A stretch of DNA of 64,000 bases from Sphingomonas sp. Leaf67. Its GTDB lineage: Bacteria > Pseudomonadota > Alphaproteobacteria > Sphingomonadales > Sphingomonadaceae. The position numbers were made by a program, and so were the translations under genes. The notes beneath the pieces were generated by a model. That model saw only the letters and a list, made by a program, of their open reading frames with translations, did no database searches and was not told the DNA's origin. Positions 54,768-63,564 of this stretch are shown here, one piece after another (position 1 is the first letter of the stretch; every line of letters starts with the position of its first letter). The stretch is from positions 124,001-188,000 of the forward strand of contig NZ_LMLP01000019.1 of assembly GCF_001421965.1 (NCBI RefSeq), in the 5' to 3' direction.

Positions 54768-57341
54768 ATGTTGGACATTCCTGCCGCTCTTGCAAAAGCC
54801 TCGCGAGCCCTGCCCGGTTTCCTTGCCGGTGGCGGGGACTGCGGCGCGATGATTGCAGCGCACGACTGGGCGCTGACGCCGCTCGGACCGATCGATGGCT
54901 GGCCGCAGTGTTTGCGCACGACGCTCGCCATGACGCTCCGCTCGCCGGTGCCGATCGTGCTGTTGTGGGGCGCGGACGGCGTGATGTTGTACAACGATGC
55001 CTATTCGGTCTTCGCCGATGCGCGGCATCCGTGGCTGCTGGGGGCGAACGTCCGTGAGGGCTGGCCGGAAGTCGCCGCTTTCAACGACCATGTCATGCAG
55101 GTCGTACTGGCCGGCGGAACGCTGCGCTACCGCGATCAGGAAATGACGCTGGCACGCAGCGGCCGGCCCGAACGGGTATGGATGGACCTCGATTATTCGC
55201 CGGTGCTCGACGAAGCGGGGGTGCCGGCGGGCGTCATCTGCATCCTCGCCGACACGACCGAACGGTTTGCCAGCGTCCGCCACAGCCGGTTCCTGCTGTC
55301 GCTGTCCGATGCGCTCCGGCCGCTGGCGACGCGCCGCGAGATCACGACCGTCGCCTGCGAACGCATCGCCGAATGGCTCGATGCATCGCGGGTATTCTAT
55401 GCCGAGATCGGCACCGACGGGCGGATGGTCGTCGAACGCGACTATTGTCGGGGGGTGCCGTCGCTTGCCGGGGTCCATTCGCTCGAAGCGTTCGGCCCCG
55501 GCCTGCTCGACGCCTATCGCAGCGGCGTGCCGCTGGTCGTCGCCGACGTGGCGGGCGACATGCACCTGAACGACGCAGCCCGCGCCGGTCTGGCCGAACG
55601 GCATGTCGGGGCATTCGTCGACATGATGCTGTTCGACAAGACCGATCGCGTCGGCGTGCTGGCGGTCCAGTCCGCCCATCCCCGCGCATGGACGGCGGCG
55701 GAGGAACATCTGGTCCAGGAGGTCGGCGAACGCGTCAAGAATGCGGTCGAACGCGCCCGTGCCGAAGAGGGCCTGCGCCGGCTGAACGAGACGCTGGAGG
55801 AACAGGTCGCGATCCGCTCCGCCGAACGCGACCGGCTGTGGAACCTGTCGCAGGACATGCTGGCGCGTGCCGATTTCGCCGGCATGATGTCGGCGGTCAG
55901 CCCGGCGTGGACGCAGATACTGGGCTGGAGCGAAGCCGAATTGCTGTCGCGTGGGTACGCCAGCTTCATGCATCCCGAGGATACGGCCCACACGTTGGCG
56001 GCGATCGCGGGCATGGCGCAGCGGCGGCAGCCGACCCGATTCGAAAACCGGATCCAGACCCACGACGGCGACTGGAAGCATATCGAATGGACCGTCGCCC
56101 CCGAGGCCGACGGCATGAATTTCGTCGCGGTCGGCCGCGACCTGAGCAATGCCAAGGCACGCGAAGCCGATCTGGAAGTGGCGCGCGACGCCTTGCGCCA
56201 GAGTCAGAAGATGGAGGCGATGGGCAGCCTGACCGGCGGCGTGGCGCATGATTTCAACAATCTGCTGACTCCGATCATCGGCTCGCTCGACATGCTGGTC
56301 CGCAAGGGGGTCGGCAGCGATCGTGAGCGGCGGCTGATCGGCGGTGCCCTGCAATCGGCCGAGCGTGCCAAGACGCTGGTCCAGCGCCTGCTGGCCTTTG
56401 CCCGCCGCCAACCGCTGCAACCGACCGCGGTCGATGTCGCGCGGGTGATCGACAGCATGGCCGGGCTGATCGGATCGACGCTGGGACCGACGATCGCGAT
56501 GCGCGTCGACCTGACCGACCTGCCCCCGGCGCGTGCCGACCTGAACCAGCTCGAAATGGCGTTGCTGAACCTGGCCGTGAACGCGCGCGACGCGATGTCC
56601 GAAGGCGGCACGCTGACGATCAGCGCGCGACACGAAACCGTCCTATCCGCGAACAGAGGCGACTTTGCACCGGGCCGGTATATCCGGTTGAGCGTCGGCG
56701 ACAGCGGCATCGGCATGGACGATGCAACCCGTCGCCGCGCGATCGAGCCGTTCTTTTCGACCAAGGGCGTCGGCAAGGGCACCGGACTGGGACTGTCGAT
56801 GGTCCATGGCCTGACCGCGCAGCTGGGTGGCGGGCTGACGATCGACAGCACGCCCGGCCATGGCACGGTGGTCAGCCTGTGGCTTCCGGTCAGCGAGACG
56901 GCGATCTGCGCCGACGAACCGGTCGTCGACGTCCAGCCGCTATCGGCGCGGCGCGGTACCGCCCTGCTGATCGACGACGAGGAACTGGTCCGCATGAGCA
57001 CGGCGCACATGCTGGCCGATCTCCAATACCACGTGGTCGAAGCCGCCAGCGCCGAGGACGCGCTACGGATGATGGGCGACGGGCTGCGCCCCGATATCGT
57101 CGTTACCGACCATCTGATGCCGGGTATCAGCGGCGCGCAACTGGCCCGGATGCTGAAGGCCAGCCATCCGTTGCTCCCGGTATTGATCGTATCGGGCTAC
57201 GCCGAGGAAGCCGGCATCGATTCGGATATCCCGCGCCTTACCAAACCGTTCCGCAACGACGAATTGCAGGCCAGTCTGACGGCGCTGGCCGCCACCGCCG
57301 CGGCAGGCGAGGACGTGATCGAGGTCCTCGAACTAACCTGA
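54768..57341 (+). CDS. PAS-GAF-PAS hybrid histidine kinase
   Basis: The 857-aa protein has an N-terminal PAS-like region (VPIVLLWGADGVMLYNDAYSVFADAR), a GAF domain (about 180-330, HSRFLLSLSDALRPLATRRE), a second PAS (LWNLSQDMLARADFAGMMSAVSPAW), HisKA dimerisation with phospho-His in GGVAHDFNNLLTPI, HATPase (NLAVNARDAMSEGG, GTGLGLSMVHG) and a C-terminal receiver with Asp in IVVTDHLMPGISG and RLTKPFRND. No membrane segment is seen, so it is cytoplasmic. Start ATG 54768 (MLDIPAALA) follows AGGA at 12 nt; ATG 54741 is possible. It is divergent from the LOV gene over 219 bp. Confidence 0.9.
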   Translation: MLDIPAALAKASRALPGFLAGGGDCGAMIAAHDWALTPLGPIDGWPQCLRTTLAMTLRSPVPIVLLWGADGVMLYNDAYSVFADARHPWLLGANVREGWPEVAAFNDHVMQVVLAGGTLRYRDQEMTLARSGRPERVWMDLDYSPVLDEAGVPAGVICILADTTERFASVRHSRFLLSLSDALRPLATRREITTVACERIAEWLDASRVFYAEIGTDGRMVVERDYCRGVPSLAGVHSLEAFGPGLLDAYRSGVPLVVADVAGDMHLNDAARAGLAERHVGAFVDMMLFDKTDRVGVLAVQSAHPRAWTAAEEHLVQEVGERVKNAVERARAEEGLRRLNETLEEQVAIRSAERDRLWNLSQDMLARADFAGMMSAVSPAWTQILGWSEAELLSRGYASFMHPEDTAHTLAAIAGMAQRRQPTRFENRIQTHDGDWKHIEWTVAPEADGMNFVAVGRDLSNAKAREADLEVARDALRQSQKMEAMGSLTGGVAHDFNNLLTPIIGSLDMLVRKGVGSDRERRLIGGALQSAERAKTLVQRLLAFARRQPLQPTAVDVARVIDSMAGLIGSTLGPTIAMRVDLTDLPPARADLNQLEMALLNLAVNARDAMSEGGTLTISARHETVLSANRGDFAPGRYIRLSVGDSGIGMDDATRRRAIEPFFSTKGVGKGTGLGLSMVHGLTAQLGGGLTIDSTPGHGTVVSLWLPVSETAICADEPVVDVQPLSARRGTALLIDDEELVRMSTAHMLADLQYHVVEAASAEDALRMMGDGLRPDIVVTDHLMPGISGAQLARMLKASHPLLPVLIVSGYAEEAGIDSDIPRLTKPFRNDELQASLTALAATAAAGEDVIEVLELT

Positions 57342-57414
57342 TCCACCGCGCCAATGCCGGTTCGCAAGGGGACGGTTCGGCGAAGGACGACCATGACCCT
57401 GCGGCCGGTGAAGT

Positions 57415-57792
57415 CTATCGTGTCGGGCGCGAGAGGATGTAGGCGGCACAGCCCGCCATCAGCACCGCCACGCCGCCGCCGAGCAGCAGACCCGGCCCCG
57501 CGCTCCACACGAACAACCCATATCCGACCGCGATGCCGCCACACGCCATCGCCTTTGCTCGGCGGCCGATCGCCCCGTCCTGCCGCCATGCGGTCAGCGT
57601 CGGGCCGAAGCGCGGATGATCGAGCAGCCACCGCTCCAGCCGTGGCGACCCGCGCGCGAAACAGGCGGCGGCCAGGATCAGGAAGATCGTCGTCGGCATC
57701 ACCGGCAACAGCGCACCGACCACCCCCAACAGGACGAAGCACCAACCAAGCACGATCCAGCCGAACCGCACCAGCCGTATCCGGCGCTTCAT
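57415..57792 (-). CDS. DUF454 (YbaN-type) inner-membrane protein
   Basis: The 125-aa protein starts MKRRIRLVRFGWIVLGW. It has three predicted membrane helices and the family core LLGVVGALLPVMPTTIFLILAAACFARGSPRLERWLLDHPRFGP followed by WRQDGAIGRRAKAMA. YbaN-like proteins are common and their function is unknown. An upstream ATG would add 9 residues. It is convergent with the hybrid kinase gene. Confidence 0.85.
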   Translation of the reverse strand: MKRRIRLVRFGWIVLGWCFVLLGVVGALLPVMPTTIFLILAAACFARGSPRLERWLLDHPRFGPTLTAWRQDGAIGRRAKAMACGGIAVGYGLFVWSAGPGLLLGGGVAVLMAGCAAYILSRPTR

Positions 57793-58199
57793 CGGTTCAG
57801 GAAAAACGGGCGGGACCATGATCGGCACCCTACCGTGTGCCCGACGATCCCGATACCGCCGAAGCTGAACGGAAGGTTGATCGGGCATGACTAAAGTCGA
57901 TTCGCGACAATCGCGCGACGCCGGTCATGGTTTAAATCGATTAACACCTGCCGAGTTCATCGTTTCGGCCATGGATTGATCGGATACCGCGAACGGTTCA
58001 TCGCCGATGAACGGCGGTTGCGTTGACACTTCGCCGCATCACGGCGAAGAGCCGGTCCGAGTTTAGCCGGTCCGGCGATCTGCGCTTTCGAGAAGCAGGT
58101 AACGGACGGCGAGACGTGGGGGTTCCTGACGGCCGCTCTATTTTGTCCGCGTTTCTGCGGCCGATGGCGGGCACCCTTGCGCACAAGCAGTGAGTGGGA
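57793..58199. other. Intergenic region with hairpins and a direct repeat
   Basis: No gene is seen. It holds the stem GTTCATC-GCC-GATGAAC near 57992, the stem CTTCGCCG-CATCA-CGGCGAAG at 58029-58049 and a direct repeat GCCGGTCCG at 58051-58059 and 58066-58074. These could form the promoter or leader of the SleB-type hydrolase gene. Confidence 0.45.
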
Positions 58200-58778
58200 A
58201 TGAATAAGCGCTGGTCCGTATTGGTTTTGTGGAGCCTGACCGCAGTAAGCGGCGTCGCGAGTGCCCATGTCGCGATGAGCACGGATTCCGAACCAGAGGT
58301 TGCCCTGCAATCGACACCAGTTGCCGACGTCCCTGCCCCCGTCGCTTTTGCCGCACCCGCCCCGGTGGTGCAGGCCCTTCCTAAAGCCGAACCGGCCCTT
58401 ACCGAAACCGAGACGACCCGCCTCGACAAGCGTGAAGTCGAGTGCATCGCCAAGGTCGTCGTACACGAAGCCGGCAACCAGCCGCATCGTGGACAGGTCG
58501 CCGTGGCGCAGGTCATCCGCGCCCGCGTCAACAGCGGCCGCTTCGCCGACAGCGCCTGTGGCGTCGTCAAGCAGCGCGGCCAATTCTTCAACGTCGACGC
58601 CTATGACCCCCCGCGCAACAATGGCCGCTGGGAAAACGCGGTCGACATCGCCAAGCGCACGTTGAGCGGCAAGGGCGAAGACGTCGCCCCCGGCGCACTG
58701 TTCTTCCATTCGGCCGGCGCGTCGATGCCCAGGCGCACCCGCGTTACCCAGATCGCCGACCACACCTTCTACCGCTGA
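58200..58778 (+). CDS. Cell-wall hydrolase, SleB/Hydrolase_2 family
   Basis: The 192-aa protein has a signal peptide (MNKRWSVLVLWSLTAVSGVASA), an Ala/Pro-rich linker to about residue 75 and a C-terminal Hydrolase_2 domain: VECIAKVVVHEAGNQPHRGQVAVAQVI with the catalytic glutamate, VNSGRFADSACGVVKQRGQF and GALFFHSAGASMP. SleB enzymes are lytic transglycosylases of spore cortex in Bacillus; in alphaproteobacteria the domain occurs in general peptidoglycan-remodelling enzymes. It is monocistronic with a strong terminator downstream. ATG 58200 is preferred to a GTG two codons earlier. Confidence 0.88.
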   Translation: MNKRWSVLVLWSLTAVSGVASAHVAMSTDSEPEVALQSTPVADVPAPVAFAAPAPVVQALPKAEPALTETETTRLDKREVECIAKVVVHEAGNQPHRGQVAVAQVIRARVNSGRFADSACGVVKQRGQFFNVDAYDPPRNNGRWENAVDIAKRTLSGKGEDVAPGALFFHSAGASMPRRTRVTQIADHTFYR

Positions 58779-58812
58779 TCGACGCCGCCTGCCCCGGCAG
58801 GATCGCGTTTCC

Positions 58813-58856
58813 GCAACGCCCGCGCTGAGCAAGGCTCGCGCGGGCGTTGCTGTTTG
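58813..58856 (+). terminator. Intrinsic terminator after the SleB-type gene
   Basis: A 13-bp stem (GCAACGCCCGCGC with its complement at 58838-58850) continues past a one-base bulge into GAGC-AAG-GCTC, and is followed by TGTTTG. It is 35 bp beyond the stop codon. Confidence 0.8.
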
Positions 58857-58914
58857 TGGGGTAGCGCGGTGACTCTACCGCCTTTCATTGCCTTCACCGT
58901 TCGCAGCCTCGGCA

Positions 58915-58975
58915 TCCCTCCCTCTCCCTGCGGGAGAGGGAGGGAGCGGCGCAGCCGCGGAAGGGTGAGGGCGAT
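58915..58975. repeat. REP-type hairpin of the CCCTCTCC family
   Basis: Positions 58915-58928 pair with 58932-58945 in a 14-bp stem around a TGC loop, followed by GCGGCGCAGCCGC and more G/A-rich sequence. It belongs to the same family as the insertion in murD. Confidence 0.75.
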
Positions 58976-59029
58976 CAGCCTTGATCGAAAGCGACTCTGG
59001 AAAAGAAACGGACATCCCCCCGCCCGTTC

Positions 59030-59377
59030 TCAGCGCGCGCTGCCATCCTCGCCCGGCTGCTCGTCGCCGAACCGTGCCGCCTGCGCCGCTTCCCAGCGCC
59101 TGCGCACCGCCGCGCGCGGCGCGTCGAACCCCAGCTTCCCCGTCAACGCCACCCAAGACGCGATCGGCGCGCGGAGCGGCTCGGTGAGCGGCGACGGCGG
59201 CAATTCGTCGAACCACGACCCGATCGCGTGTGCGTTGAAGACGCTCAGTAGCAGCGCTGCCGTCGCGATGACGCCGGTCATCCAGCGCCACGGCCGCACC
59301 GTGTCGATCGGGGCCGCCGGCACCAGCACCGGCGATCCGACCTCGGCGATCTCTCCCTGTTCGGCACCGGTGGTCAT
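59030..59377 (-). CDS. Small membrane protein of the O-acetylation cassette
   Basis: The 115-aa protein has one transmembrane helix at about residues 32-50 (WMTGVIATAALLLSVFNAHA) and a polar domain (GSWFDELPPSPLTEPLRAPIASW, FDAPRAAVRRRWEAAQAARFG). I recognise no named family; similar stretches occur at the N-termini of membrane-anchored acyl-transfer proteins, but that is recollection. It starts 12 bp after the MBOAT stop and ends the four-gene run. Confidence 0.7.
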   Translation of the reverse strand: MTTGAEQGEIAEVGSPVLVPAAPIDTVRPWRWMTGVIATAALLLSVFNAHAIGSWFDELPPSPLTEPLRAPIASWVALTGKLGFDAPRAAVRRRWEAAQAARFGDEQPGEDGSAR

Positions 59378-59389
59378 CCTCGCGCTCCG

Positions 59390-60793
59390 TCAGAACTGGT
59401 AATAGATGAACGGCGCGACCCCTTCGGGCCGCATCGCGTCGACGATCAGGATCAGGGCGCCCAGCGCCAGCCCGATGACCGGCGCGGCATGCGTCCGCAC
59501 GCGCGTCGCGATGCCCGGCAGGATGCCGACCGGCACGGCATGGATCGCCAGCCCCAGCGCAACCAGCCCCAGCGACAGCGGCGTCACCAGCGTGTTGCGC
59601 CAATCGCCGGCGAACAGCTGACGGAGATAGGCGAACGCCTCCCCCTCCCCCTGCGCACGGAAGAATATCCAACCAAGCACGACGATGTGGAAGGTCAGCA
59701 GGATGCCGGCCCAGCGCGGCGCCATCGGCAGCCCGGCCGGGCGATGCCGCGACCAGAACCGTTCGATCGCCAGCCAGCCGCCATGCAGCGCGCCCCAGAT
59801 CACGAAGCTCCAGCTGGCACCATGCCACAGCCCGCCGAGCAACATGGTCAGGAACAGGTTCAGATAGGTGCGCACCGGCCCCTTCCGACTGCCGCCGAGC
59901 GGGATGTAGAGATAGTCGCGCAGCCAGCTCGACAGGCTGATATGCCAGCGCCGCCAGAAATCCTGCAGCGAAGCGGCACGATAGGGCTGATCGAAATTGC
60001 GCGGGAACGTGTAGCCGAGCAGCGCTGCCAGCCCGATCGCCATGTCCGAATAGGCGGAGAAGTCGCAATAAATCTGCACCGCATAGCCATAGGCCCCCAT
60101 CAGCAGGTCGAGGCTCGACCGGCTTTTCGGATCGAAGAACGCCGGATCGACCAGCGCCCCGGCCAGCTGCGACGCGATCACCGCCTTCTTGAACAGGCCC
60201 CACAGGATCAGCAGCAGGGCGGCGGCGGCGGTGCCGCGATCGATCGTCGGCACGCGGCGAAACTGCGGCAACAGGTCGGCACCGCGCACGATCGGCCCGG
60301 CGACCAGATGCGGGAAAAACGACATCAGCAGCGTCAGGTCGAGCAGGCTCGCGGCGGGCACCCGGCGGCGATGCACGTCGACCAGATACGAGATCGCCTG
60401 AAAGGTGAAGAAGGACACCCCGACCGGCAGCACCACCTGCAACAGCGGCAGGTCGCGGCCGAAGCCCAGCGGCTGCAACAGCGCCGTCAGTTGTTCGAGG
60501 AAGAAGCCGGCATATTTGAAATAGCCGAGCACGCCCAGATTGGCGGCGACGCCGAGCGTCACCAGCGCCCGGCCGCGCCGGTCGTCGCTGCGCACGATCG
60601 CCGCCGCCAGCGCCCAGTTGACGAACGCCGATACGAACAGCAGCGCGACGAACCGCGCATCCCATGCCCCGTAGAAGAACCAGCTTGCCAGCAGCAGCGC
60701 GATCTTGCGCCACTCGTTCGACCGCCCGAGCGACCAGGTGATGGCGTAGACGACAAGGAAGAACAGCCCGAAGCTGAGCGTGGGAAACAGCAT
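59390..60793 (-). CDS. MBOAT O-acyltransferase, AlgI-like
   Basis: The 467-aa membrane protein has about 11 helices and the AlgI/DltB-type motifs: LGYFKYAGFFLEQL, PVGVSFFTFQAISYLVDVHR, FPHLVAGPIVR, ASLQDFWRRWHISLSSWLRDYLYIPLGGS and the catalytic histidine in LLGGLWHGASWSFVIWGALHG. AlgI-type proteins pass acetyl groups across the membrane for polysaccharide acetylation. Its ATG directly follows the TAA of the upstream SGNH gene. With two SGNH-type partners it looks like a complete acetylation unit, probably for the exopolysaccharide made nearby. Confidence 0.92.
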   Translation of the reverse strand: MLFPTLSFGLFFLVVYAITWSLGRSNEWRKIALLLASWFFYGAWDARFVALLFVSAFVNWALAAAIVRSDDRRGRALVTLGVAANLGVLGYFKYAGFFLEQLTALLQPLGFGRDLPLLQVVLPVGVSFFTFQAISYLVDVHRRRVPAASLLDLTLLMSFFPHLVAGPIVRGADLLPQFRRVPTIDRGTAAAALLLILWGLFKKAVIASQLAGALVDPAFFDPKSRSSLDLLMGAYGYAVQIYCDFSAYSDMAIGLAALLGYTFPRNFDQPYRAASLQDFWRRWHISLSSWLRDYLYIPLGGSRKGPVRTYLNLFLTMLLGGLWHGASWSFVIWGALHGGWLAIERFWSRHRPAGLPMAPRWAGILLTFHIVVLGWIFFRAQGEGEAFAYLRQLFAGDWRNTLVTPLSLGLVALGLAIHAVPVGILPGIATRVRTHAAPVIGLALGALILIVDAMRPEGVAPFIYYQF

Positions 60794-62041
60794 TTAGCGA
60801 ACCGTCAGCGCAGGGACCGTGGGTGCCGTCAGGCTGGTCATGGCAAGGTCGAGATCGGCTTGCAGCAGCCGCGCGATCTCGGCCCCGCCACGGCTGGTGA
60901 AGTGCACATGGTCGCCGCGCATCAGCGGTGTCGCCCCCTGCGTCCAGCTATCGGCGACACAGCGTCCGCCCATTGCCTGCGCCCAATCCCAATAGGCGAT
61001 GCCGAACGCCCTTGCCTGCCGCCGCTGGATCGCCTGAACCGATGCCAGTGCCGCCGTCGGTCGCCACAACGCGGAGGATGCGCAGGGCAGGCTGGCACCG
61101 CTTTCGCCAATCTGGAGGCTGGGAATGCGGGTCGCGGAATCGGGCGCACCGAACAACAGCATCGGGACGCCGGGGGCCAGTCGCCGCAACCGGGTCAGGT
61201 CCGACCGCAGCGTCGTTTCATAGGCTGCGGCGGAAAATCCGGGACGAAACGCCTCGTTGGTGCCGAACGCGACGACGATCAGGTCGGGGCGATAGGTGGC
61301 GAGTTCGGTCGCGACGACGCGGTCGTCGGTGCGATTGAAATGGGTGAATTGCGCACCGACGGTGCCAAGGTTCGACAGGATCACCCCGCCGCCCACGCTG
61401 CGTTCGGTGCTCCACGATGTCAGCGTCACCGGTCCTGTGACGACGGTGGCCGATGCGATCGCAGCGTCGGCACCGGCGTCGAGCATACGGCAGCGGCTGC
61501 CGGGTTCGAGCGCCGCCAGCGGCCATTCGACGACCGCGGCCCCAATGCCGAGTTGTACCGTCCCTGCCCCCGGCCCGGTCAGCGCACAGACGGTCAACCG
61601 GTCGAATGTACGCCCGTCATCGGCACCAAGGGTAATCGTTGCACCCGGCGTGTCGCTGGAGAGGCTGTACGCGCTGACGCCCATCCGCACGCTGCCGGCC
61701 GACTGATAGGCCGATCCGAAAATACCGTTGACGCTCCACCCGGCTGATTGGGTCGCAGTGACATCTCGTGTGAGATAACCGGCGTAAGGCCTTCCAGCTG
61801 CAAGCGTTCCGCGCCCTCCACGGCCATAACGGGTCTGCAACAGCGTTCGCCAGCTTCCCGTGATCTGGTCACCCGCGGTATGGCTGTCGCCGATCTGGAG
61901 GATGCGGACTGGTGCCAAACTGCTGCGGGCCGTCGCCAGCTTTTTGAGAAAGGGGCGGATACGGTCGGCGTCGCACAACGCGCCATGACAGGTCGATGTC
62001 GCCATGGCCTGCGCCATGGCCCAAGCGAGCAGCGCGGGCAT
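60794..62041 (-). CDS. SGNH/GDSL-type hydrolase or acetyltransferase (AlgJ/AlgX-like role)
   Basis: The 415-aa protein has a short signal peptide (MPALLAWAMAQAMA). The SGNH blocks are in order: the catalytic Ser in ILQIGDSHTAGDQ (about 48-60), a Gly block, Asn in VVAFGTNEAFR and the catalytic His in RGDHVHFTSRGG near the C-terminus. A beta-sandwich insert lies between them. In an operon with MBOAT and DUF459 genes it is a good candidate for the periplasmic acetyl-transfer step. Its ATG shares one base with the preceding stop (TAATG). Confidence 0.85.
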   Translation of the reverse strand: MPALLAWAMAQAMATSTCHGALCDADRIRPFLKKLATARSSLAPVRILQIGDSHTAGDQITGSWRTLLQTRYGRGGRGTLAAGRPYAGYLTRDVTATQSAGWSVNGIFGSAYQSAGSVRMGVSAYSLSSDTPGATITLGADDGRTFDRLTVCALTGPGAGTVQLGIGAAVVEWPLAALEPGSRCRMLDAGADAAIASATVVTGPVTLTSWSTERSVGGGVILSNLGTVGAQFTHFNRTDDRVVATELATYRPDLIVVAFGTNEAFRPGFSAAAYETTLRSDLTRLRRLAPGVPMLLFGAPDSATRIPSLQIGESGASLPCASSALWRPTAALASVQAIQRRQARAFGIAYWDWAQAMGGRCVADSWTQGATPLMRGDHVHFTSRGGAEIARLLQADLDLAMTSLTAPTVPALTVR

Positions 62042-63057
62042 TAGTTGCCGCTCCCGGTCGGCTTCGCCGCCAGCGCGGGGCGGCCGGCGGCCTGTCGCAC
62101 CCGCTCGGCATAGCGCCGCAGGTCGGCAGCGACGCCGTTCGTCAGCCGCTGATACCCGACACCGATCATGTGCAGCCCGTCGCCGGTCCGCATCAGGGCA
62201 GGCTTGCCGGTTTTCAGGTCGGGCAGATAGGCGTTGTACTTGCCCTCCGCATCTAGCGTCAGCGGCCGCGAATCGATGAACGGCACGCCCAGACGACGCA
62301 TATGCTCCTCGTAGAACGAGTCCATCGCTTGCATATCCGCATCCAGTTGCGCATCCCGCATCACCGGCAACCCCACCCAGTAGACGACTGCGCCGGACGA
62401 ACGCACCGCCGCCACGAACTTGTCGACGCGATCGCCAATGAACTGTTTCCAGCCATCGCTCATCAACGGATGGAGATGCCCGTCGGCGAACACCGCCTGA
62501 TTGTCGTTCGCGCCGAAGCTGATGACCGCCGCGTCGACCGGTTGCTGTCGCAACTGTTCACGGGCACGCTGTTCGAGGTCGAGGGTGCGATAGCGGGTGA
62601 AACCAGTGGCTTCCTTGGCGAACTTCAGAACCTCGAACCCGTCGCTCTTTGGTAACTGCCGGTACAGCGCATCCCAGATGCCATTGCCGAAACTGTCGCC
62701 GAACACGCCGACCCGCAGCACGCCGTCCCGCCGCATCCGGTCTATCACGCGCGGGTCGAGCGGGCTGTCGACGGTGCGGGCGTTTGCCGAAGGCGGTATT
62801 GCCGCCGGCGCGACGGTATCGCGCCCGGTAGAGGATGCGCCGGGGGCCAGTGGCGGCGTCGGTGAGGTCGTCGGTGCGGGCGCGTCGGGCAACTCGATCC
62901 GCCCCTGCCCGGCGAAGGACAGCCCGACCACGAACCCCGCGATCAGACCAAGGACGAGGACCGCCATCCGGTCCCCCAGCCACCACAGTCTGGAATCCGT
63001 CGCGCGAGAGACAGCAGTCACGTTCGATACTCGTTCAGGTAAGAAATAGGCGCGCAT
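62041..63057 (-). CDS. DUF459/SGNH periplasmic protein
   Basis: The 338-aa protein has one N-terminal membrane anchor (MAVLVLGLIAGFVVGLSF at about residue 30), a Pro/Thr-rich linker and a DUF459 SGNH domain: the catalytic Ser in VGVFGDSFGNGIWDAL, VISFGANDNQAVFADG and the terminal GDGLHMIGVGYQRL. The start could be ATG 63057 or GTG 63021. DUF459 proteins accompany AlgI-type transferases in many sphingomonads. It is first of the cassette that runs through the second SGNH gene, the MBOAT gene and a small membrane protein. Confidence 0.85.
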   Translation of the reverse strand: MRAYFLPERVSNVTAVSRATDSRLWWLGDRMAVLVLGLIAGFVVGLSFAGQGRIELPDAPAPTTSPTPPLAPGASSTGRDTVAPAAIPPSANARTVDSPLDPRVIDRMRRDGVLRVGVFGDSFGNGIWDALYRQLPKSDGFEVLKFAKEATGFTRYRTLDLEQRAREQLRQQPVDAAVISFGANDNQAVFADGHLHPLMSDGWKQFIGDRVDKFVAAVRSSGAVVYWVGLPVMRDAQLDADMQAMDSFYEEHMRRLGVPFIDSRPLTLDAEGKYNAYLPDLKTGKPALMRTGDGLHMIGVGYQRLTNGVAADLRRYAERVRQAAGRPALAAKPTGSGN

Positions 63058-63564
63058 CGCAGCGCGCGGGTGATGCGATGCGCGTACCCCGTCCCGCAAA
63101 TCCCGGCAAGCCGACCCAGCGCGACCCAACCGGCAGACCGGGCGATTGATCGTCGCAGAGACTAGCTGGACGACGGTGGGGAATAGTGCGTTGGTCGAAA
63201 AGAACCGATGAATGCGCGGCGAAATCCATGGCTAGTGCTGGTTTGCAGCGGGTCGGAAAGCGGCATGCGCTATACTAGGCCAACCGTTAATGGGTGTTCG
63301 GTCGACGTCGACCGACGACGCCGTCGGATCTACGCAAACCGTCCGATCGGCTATTTCCCAATCGCGCAACGCCCCGGTCCGGCATATCCAGTACATCCCG
63401 GTTGAGCCGGAACCGCAGAATAAACGATAGCAACGTACTGATAATCCAATATCAATTCGCCATCCATTCGATGCTTTTCGATATGGGACCAAATCAACAG
63501 GGGTACGTGAAACCGTCGGGCCGATTGTGATAACAGTGTCGGGAATTGGGTTGGGGAACTGGAA
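63058..63564. other. Divergent intergenic region with 18-bp palindrome
   Basis: No protein gene with coding character is seen in these 507 bp. TCGGTCGACGTCGACCGA at 63298-63315 is a perfect 18-bp palindrome and the best candidate for a regulator-binding site of the divergent SGNH genes. Confidence 0.55.

Noticed and set aside
63208..63405. 65-codon frame in the last intergenic region
   Set aside because: No convincing ribosome-binding site, biased composition and no recognisable features.
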